A DNA stretch of 64,000 nucleotides from Ciborinia camelliae. Lineage: Eukaryota; Ascomycota; Leotiomycetes; Helotiales; Sclerotiniaceae. Numbering within the stretch: position 1 is the stretch's first letter; each line of letters starts with the position of its first letter. The stretch lies in NCBI GenBank assembly GCA_025890175.1, contig JANPYM010000010.1, forward strand, positions 1,394,427-1,458,426, written 5' to 3'. The notes under the pieces are model-generated. The model was given only the letters and a program-made list of their open reading frames with translations, was not told the origin of the DNA and did not search any database. Positions 58,433 through 64,000 of this stretch are shown here, piece after piece. The position numbers were made by a program, and so were the translations under genes.

Positions 58433-59502
58433 ATGGTAATCTTTCTCAGCATTAAACTGGAGAACAAACATACTAACAGTGAGCTTTAGGCTGGACTCGA
58501 GGTTATTGGAGCTATCTCTGCCGTGTCAACCTTGCTAGAATCGACAATCGGGCTCATCGAAAGGCTTCGCAAGACGTACGATGACCAGAAGAATTCTACC
58601 CAAACTCTCGAAAGACACGTCGTCGACATCCAAGGAATTCTCAAAATTCTAGACCTTGTCAAGCATGTACCTGATTTAAGGACGGCCGAGGTTCTTTCCG
58701 AAATCGAAAACATTCGCATGATAGCTAGAAAAATTATTGGTAGCTTGGAGGTGATGATTCCAGGGGAGAAAGGTCAAGCACGTCGATTTGCCCATCAACT
58801 TACACGAGGGACACAAGAAAAGGAGGCACTAGCCAAGCTCATGGAGAGACTAGATCGCGCAAAATCAAATCTAGGCTTAAGTCTACACCTTGTCAACGTA
58901 GGAGTTACACGGTTCGTCGGTAATAGTGTTGCGATAAACAAGGATATTCTGACTCGGATTGACACGCTACTTCGGAATACAATTGGAGAAGACGGAGGGC
59001 TAAAGATTGCTGATTTGATCAAGAATCGACCGCTTGAAGGTACGCTGATCCGCCTATTCTGGAGCAAGACTAACAGGTAGAAGGTGACGGTTTGGTACAT
59101 ATTGACACCGGGGATCTTGAATTGAGAATGGCCGACAATGACCTAGCGAAGGAACATTCAGAGGATGCAAGCTCAACTTCCAGCCAGATTGTGTTGGGCA
59201 ATGTGACGAAGGATCAAGCTTTCCAAATTAATGGTTCCGTCGGCGAAGGTAGATGGTGGAAGGTCAATAAACTAGAGATTCGGGACAACGAAGCTGCTGG
59301 AACTAGTATACAAGTCAACCATGCTGTTTCTGAAGATACCATCCAAACATTATTGGCGCATAACGATCGAAGGCGGACTGCCGGTGGTATGGCAACTAAT
59401 TTAGAGATTGGCGTAAGTCTACTACTTGTGTTTTTAGTTTTTCTTGCGGTATGGTTTTGGTGGAATTCCCTCGGGGGTATGGCCGCATGTACGATTCTCT
59501 AG
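58433..59502 (+). CDS. HeLo-like cell-death effector with two amyloid-like repeats and C-terminal TM (3 exons, 324 aa)
   Basis: Exon 1 is only the start codon (58433-58435), followed by a 54-nt intron (GTAATC ... TACTAAC ... TTTAG). Exon 2 58490..59039 and exon 3 59081..59502 flank a 41-nt intron (phase 1). Residues 1-~175 are all-helical: a hydrophobic Gly/Ala start (MAGLEVIGAISAVSTLLEST) and heptad-like helices (LERHVVDIQGILKILDLV), like the HeLo/HELL/SesA domains of fungal NLR-linked proteins. Residues 224-241 (GNVTKDQAFQINGSVGEG) and 253-270 (DNEAAGTSIQVNHAVSED) are two copies of the motif at the NLR N-terminus. The protein ends in a hydrophobic helix (VSLLLVFLVFLAVWFWW). A GTAAGT at 59413 could instead splice this segment out (89 nt; new ending YRERFK). 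Inferred role: membrane-acting executor templated by the NLR. Confidence 0.85.
59197..59250 (+). other. Amyloid-like repeat 1 of the effector
   Basis: Residues 224-241; N-x(6)-F-Q-I-N-G-x-V. Confidence 0.7.
59284..59337 (+). other. Amyloid-like repeat 2 of the effector
   Basis: Residues 253-270; N-x(6)-I-Q-V-N-H-x-V, 29 residues after repeat 1. Confidence 0.65.
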
Positions 59503-61751
59503 TATCGCGAAAGGTTTAAATAAATTTTACTACTGGTTCCGAACAAACAGGGAAAGGCTGGATGGAAACTTTTTATTTCACCGTTTATATAGTGTATATT
59601 TTCGGTGTGCGTTGGCCATGGTGCTTGGTATTACTGTTTTGGACACGTACTATTTGTTTACCTACGAACATTGGATGGATATGAGTACCCCGTGCGGATC
59701 CATCAATGAGAACAGATACAAATTGAATAAGAAATTGAGAACGGACTGCATAGACTGAATCTCCTGTTGTCCAGAGTGACATAAATTTTACTTGACGAGA
59801 GGAAAAATGGGATCATGGAGCACAGGAGAATGTAAACATTCAATTCGTTTCACATACAAAGGGTATATATAAAGCTTTTAAAACACGTGCTCTAGTCTAG
59901 AATAGCACTAGTCTAGAATAGCACTAGTCTATACGGCAGTACTCTATAAGTATACGCTACTCTCCTGTACAATAATTAATACTACACACTTCTTGCATAT
60001 ATATACACTCTAGTCCAACAAAAACTCTTGAAACATGGGGCACCTGGATCCACGATGACTTGAATAATAGACACAGCAAAAGAAGATAAAATAGCATCAA
60101 AGTTGCGAAAAGTTCCTTGCCAGTTATATAGTAACGAGATAAGTTTTGACGATTTCTCAATACCAACTCGGAACTTTAGAGTGTACTTACATCTCCAGTC
60201 ACTCGACCTATCATCATCCCCTTCAACTCTTTTCGTTTGCTCCTGACTCTCCCCAGCCCCCAGTTCTCGTTTCCCCGAAAACCAAAAGCTAAACCACGAA
60301 TCAATCCCAATCAAAATGAAAATAACCCCACGCTCACCCGTTGAGCCCTCGTAAATCTTCCTTTAACCATCACTTTTAATATAAGCACATCAAAAAACCA
60401 AGTAGAAAAACAGACGTTCACGAGTCTGATAATGAAATCAGCAGTGGCCCACCATCAACAGTGATAGACACGAATTTGTGGTCATTGCTATCACGAGTAA
60501 CAAGCGATATCTACGCAATGATAATTCGGACTTGGAGAGCTAAGAAACTCCTACTCCTACTGGATCTGGATGAACACAATGCGAGCCAGCTAACCGCAAT
60601 AAAACTTTAACGAAGAATCTTTCAATCCAGAACTACTGGTATTGATCTACTTACTACTGTTAATCCATTTAATCACTCTTCCCAACAAACCAACCAATCG
60701 CTCTCAGAGCCCAGAACTACTGGTACTACATCCATTCTTTCTTTCCACGGCGCCTCCCAACTGCCCTCCGAACAACACAGTCCACAACTGTTCTCCAAGC
60801 CTCCCCAATCCCCAACTCCACTAGAAATTCCAGACTTCCCCATATCACCATGCTGTATCCTGATGCCCAAGTAATCACAAAAAGAATGAACAATACCATG
60901 GATACCAACCCCATAACCAACGAAGACTATTAATCATATCAAGCCATCACTATAAGTGCATTGACATATATGCACAATTATAACATATGATAGCAAGCAT
61001 ATTATATCCATTAAGTTCCCCCTTCCCCCTTCCACATTCCACACCGCGCACTCATTTCTCTTTTTCCCCTTCTCCCTTTACGTCGAGCCTAATTTCAGAA
61101 AGGCAAGTCAAGTTATTAATACATATATATACACACAGCCCCGGTCTCTCTCAAGTATTCTCCTCCCCCCCGCAAAGCTGAGCCAAAGTAAATCAAGCCA
61201 CTTTATATCCTTTCCATCTCCCATTTTCTTTCTCCCCACACTTCTTCATAAAGCCATCGATCAAAATCGCACCCATTTTTGGCAAATGCATGTAATTTTT
61301 TCTCGCTTCCTCTTTCTCCCTCTTCTTATCCTGCTTCCCAAACAAACAAAATTCAAGCGAGCAGCAACAACAGCGAACGGGGTATAACCTCAATCAAACA
61401 AAAGCAACCAACCATCAGCGCGCGACCCAAAGACGAATCATTCGAATTAAAAAAAATGAGAAACGCCTCCCGCATTCCCAATTCGACAGGAAAACAGACA
61501 AGCCAAACCGAAGCCGTGGTAAAATCGGCAACATAGTAACAAGAAGACCGCCACTCATCTGTGCCGTAGTATTAAAGCGTTCTAGATTCCCGATAACAAC
61601 AATGCTGAACGCCTTTCCTTTCTTTCCCGTTCTCTTTCCCGTTCCATACTAGTCATCCCATCTCCCGTCCATCAAAGAAAACGCGAAATCGGGGGTTACT
61701 TTAGTGTAGCGTAATCCGTGTCGTATATACATAATCGTCGTAATGTATCTT
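59503..61751. other. Intergenic region between effector and Arf-GEF
   Basis: 2.2 kb. Carries a 16-bp tandem repeat (59894-59925). A minus-strand pair of splice-like signals around 60190-60350 and a 62-aa frame with one hydrophobic helix (60726-60914, MGLVSMVLFILFV...) hint at a small membrane-protein gene, but no consistent model could be built. 60980-61640 is CT/CA-rich and probably the 3' UTR of the Arf-GEF. Confidence 0.4.
59894..59933. repeat. 16-bp tandem repeat
   Basis: AGTCTAGAATAGCACT twice in a row (59894-59909, 59910-59925), followed by a partial third unit. Confidence 0.85.
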
Positions 61752-64000
61752 TCATCCAGTGAGTGTAGTATCACCCTCTCCTTCCTCATCTTCATCTTTC
61801 CTCTCAGCAACAGCTTGATGTGCCGCTCTCTCGGCATATATTCTTTCTCTACCTACTTCGGCAGCATGTAGACTATCGATATAAGTTGTGAACTTCACGA
61901 TTTCGCGAAGCAAGTATGAGGATTTCTTCTCCCAATTAGCCATTGCCTTTTGAGCGTTAGGGTGACGTGGTGTGTACTGCATTACGTTAGTCAGAACTTG
62001 ACACAGGGGAAGGTTAAGAAAACGTACGGCCAAAAGCATGGGACTCCTCAACACATTATGCTTCTGTAATTCTTCCTCGATACTCTGCACGTAGGCTATC
62101 AATGTCTTCAACTGATCCGGCTCCATCAAATTACTAGCCCTCATACTTTGTATTGGAGGACTCCAATCATTTATGAAGATTCTATCACCCGGAAGCCTTG
62201 ACCTGATGCCACCTACATAACCGTGATCCAAGCTCGATCTTAAAGAGCTTTGCATGCTCGGTCGAGCACCGGAAGTTGATGGCCTGGCATTTTGTTCGTT
62301 GATTGCGGTGACCAGGGCGTTATTTACGATATCGTCAGACCAGCCGTATTCGATATTGCTAATACCACCAACAAGGGGATGGTTTGATAAACGAGCACTC
62401 CAATAATTGGCTGTTGTGACAAATTCTTTAACAATATCTGCTGTACCTACTTGGAAGAGATGTACTGCTCCAGTGGGTAGGGAAAGTGCCCATACATGAG
62501 GGCGAGCTTTGGAGTATCCCGGTGAAGGTAGTGAGCTGGCGATTGTTTGTCGCAGTAGAAATGAGCCAAGATTCTCGGCATTTTCTTGCCAGTTTCCACC
62601 ACCAACGACTCCACCACTCGATTTACCCTTAGTCTTGTGTCGCACACTTTTTGTAGAGAATGAAAACAGGCTCATATACCCCTTTTCGATGACAGCAAAC
62701 GTTTCGTTCCAGTTACGATCCTTTGCTTTCTTGTCAAGAGCTTCGAGATGATGTTTGTGCTTGACCATGCCTTCCTTGGCCCATGGCGCACCAGCAAGTT
62801 CTAAAGATTCATCATCAAGTAGAGGGGCAACTCGAAGTTCTTCGTGATCACTACCCCTACTACCTGAACTATGAATCTCTTCACGAATAATTGCTTGACT
62901 AAGAGCATTGGCAAATCCAATAGATTGTTGGTAATCACCTTGGAATACTGAACCAAGAGAATCGACAGACATAGAGGTATGTTTGCCAAGAGAATACTTA
63001 CTCCAAGTACTAGATGATACCGAAGGACTCCACATAGATGATTGATCATCCAAACTAGTTTTACTAGATCCCAGACCTGAATTGGGATATAGACGAGGTC
63101 TTGATCGAGTTTTATTACTCCACTTCCCATTGCTGCGTACAGTTTCTGCCGTTCTTCCACGAACATAACTGGGCGATTCAGAGGGAGCTTTGCTCAAAAC
63201 ACTAGGAGAGCGGCGTAGCATACCATTGGCGATCACTGAAAGAGTACTAGATGATGAAGCCGGTATTTGTGACCTATCGGTGGCACCGAATAGGGGAAGA
63301 CGTTCATTTCGGATAGAGCTGTAGAAATCCTTGAGTACAATCTCAACCTGTACTTCCCAAGTACGTAGGGTTCCACGGAAGGGTGCCTTAACCAAGGGGC
63401 CGCAATCATCCATAGGAGTATCATAATCTAAAGGTGTAGGGGCGTTTGGATTATCAGGATCTTGACGAGGCGCAGGCTTAAATGAAGACCTCCAAGAAGG
63501 TTTCTCAAAAACTTCAATCGACACCGCGTCGGCATTTTCATCATTAACATTGGGATCATCGAAAGCAGAGCTTTTGCCAGGAAGTACCGTAGGCCTGCTA
63601 GGCTCAAATTCATCCACGGAGTCCGATACACTTCGACGAATCGTAGGCATTGTATTCTTGATAAATTGACTGCGAGTCATTTTTTGTTCAATGTCGGCAA
63701 GATGCAAATCTGTATTGAGCAGAAGAACCGAATAGCAAATTGTATGCACAACATCTAGCCATGTTAGTTTGATGCAAATTAGGAAGCTCAGCAAACTTAC
63801 CTGTAGCTTTAAACCCGTGATTGGGATTACTTCGACACCATCTCTTCGAGAAAGCGTCCAATATTCTGTCAACTTGTTGACTTTCACCCTTAAGCACCAA
63901 TCTACCACAAATTACGCGCATTGAAGCAAGTATATTAAGATTCGCAAAGTCGTAAAGGTCCATATAAGCTGTCAGAGTCCTTGCTCGAACAGGTCCCTCA
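61752..64000 (-). CDS. Sec7-domain Arf guanine-nucleotide exchange factor with PH domain (C-terminal part)
   Basis: Runs off the right edge, so the N-terminus is missing. Exons: >64000..63801, 63754..62028, 61976..61752 (introns 46 nt with AACTAAC branch; 51 nt with CTGACTAAC branch, which is also open in frame). The first exon and start of the second give a Sec7 domain: REGPVRARTLTAYMDLYDF-type beginning, DRILDAFSKRWC, HTICYSVLLLNTDLH, MTRSQFIKNTM. After a long Ser-rich linker comes a PH-like domain (~EGMVKHKHHLEALDKKAKDR ... WALSLPTGAVHLFQVGTADI) and a C-terminal helical, acidic tail. Sec7 proteins load GTP on Arf GTPases in vesicle traffic; the Sec7-linker-PH order resembles the fungal Syt1/EFA6-like group. 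The Sec7 glutamate finger would lie upstream of the window. Confidence 0.92.

Noticed and set aside
1..64000. tRNA, rRNA or CRISPR features
   Set aside because: I found no cloverleaf-forming sequence with A/B boxes, no rRNA signature and no regularly spaced identical repeats; a tRNAscan run would be decisive.

Overview
The window looks like nuclear DNA of a filamentous ascomycete (Pezizomycotina). Genes are split by short introns (about 41-120 nt, one of 222 nt) with GTANGT donors and CTAAC/CTGAC-like branch sites. There is an AT-rich, RIP-like transposon relic, and the gene content is typical of moulds: HET, NACHT-WD40, caspase-like and GH16 genes, and a cytochrome b5-acyl-CoA dehydrogenase fusion. 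A Leotiomycete (Botrytis/Sclerotinia-type) source is my guess; nothing in the sequence proves it.

Layout. 0-6 kb: a divergent pair (tail-anchored membrane protein; HET-like/trypsin-like/retropepsin-like fusion), then a broken serine-hydrolase gene. 6.7-20 kb: a MYND-like zinc-finger protein, a GNAT acetyltransferase, a GPI-type GH16 glucanase, the b5-acyl-CoA dehydrogenase and an aldose 1-epimerase, separated by repeat-bearing spacers. 20.9-30.2 kb: an intact caspase-like gene, a small conserved-looking protein, a caspase-like pseudogene, a putative PD-(D/E)XK-fold protein and a possible third caspase-like remnant. 30.4-34.3 kb: an AT-rich element with roughly 0.3 kb inverted ends and a perfect 8-bp target duplication (hAT-like). 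It contains a 10-N gap flanked by two copies of one 1.7-kb sequence, almost certainly an unmerged contig overlap. 35.4-37.8 kb: a large coiled-coil protein. 38-52.7 kb: gene-poor, with degenerate repeat arrays and two mini-exon orphan genes. 52.8-59.5 kb: an NLR and a HeLo-like effector facing each other head to head. 61.8 kb to the end: the C-terminal part of a Sec7/PH Arf-GEF.

Main result. The NLR (NACHT plus about 14 WD40 units) begins with a short amyloid-like motif, GNKLAGKENIQINGPIAG. The divergent neighbour encodes an N-terminal HeLo/HELL/SesA-like helical domain followed by two copies of the same motif spaced 29 residues apart. One motif in the NLR and two in the effector is the layout of the Podospora NWD2/HET-S amyloid-signalling pair, here with a different motif sequence. 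The effector also ends in a predicted transmembrane segment, which HET-S lacks.

Together with the HET-protease fusion and the caspase-like genes, the window holds an unusual density of components linked in fungi to non-self recognition and regulated cell death. All functional assignments are from reading the sequence; no searches or structure predictions were run.
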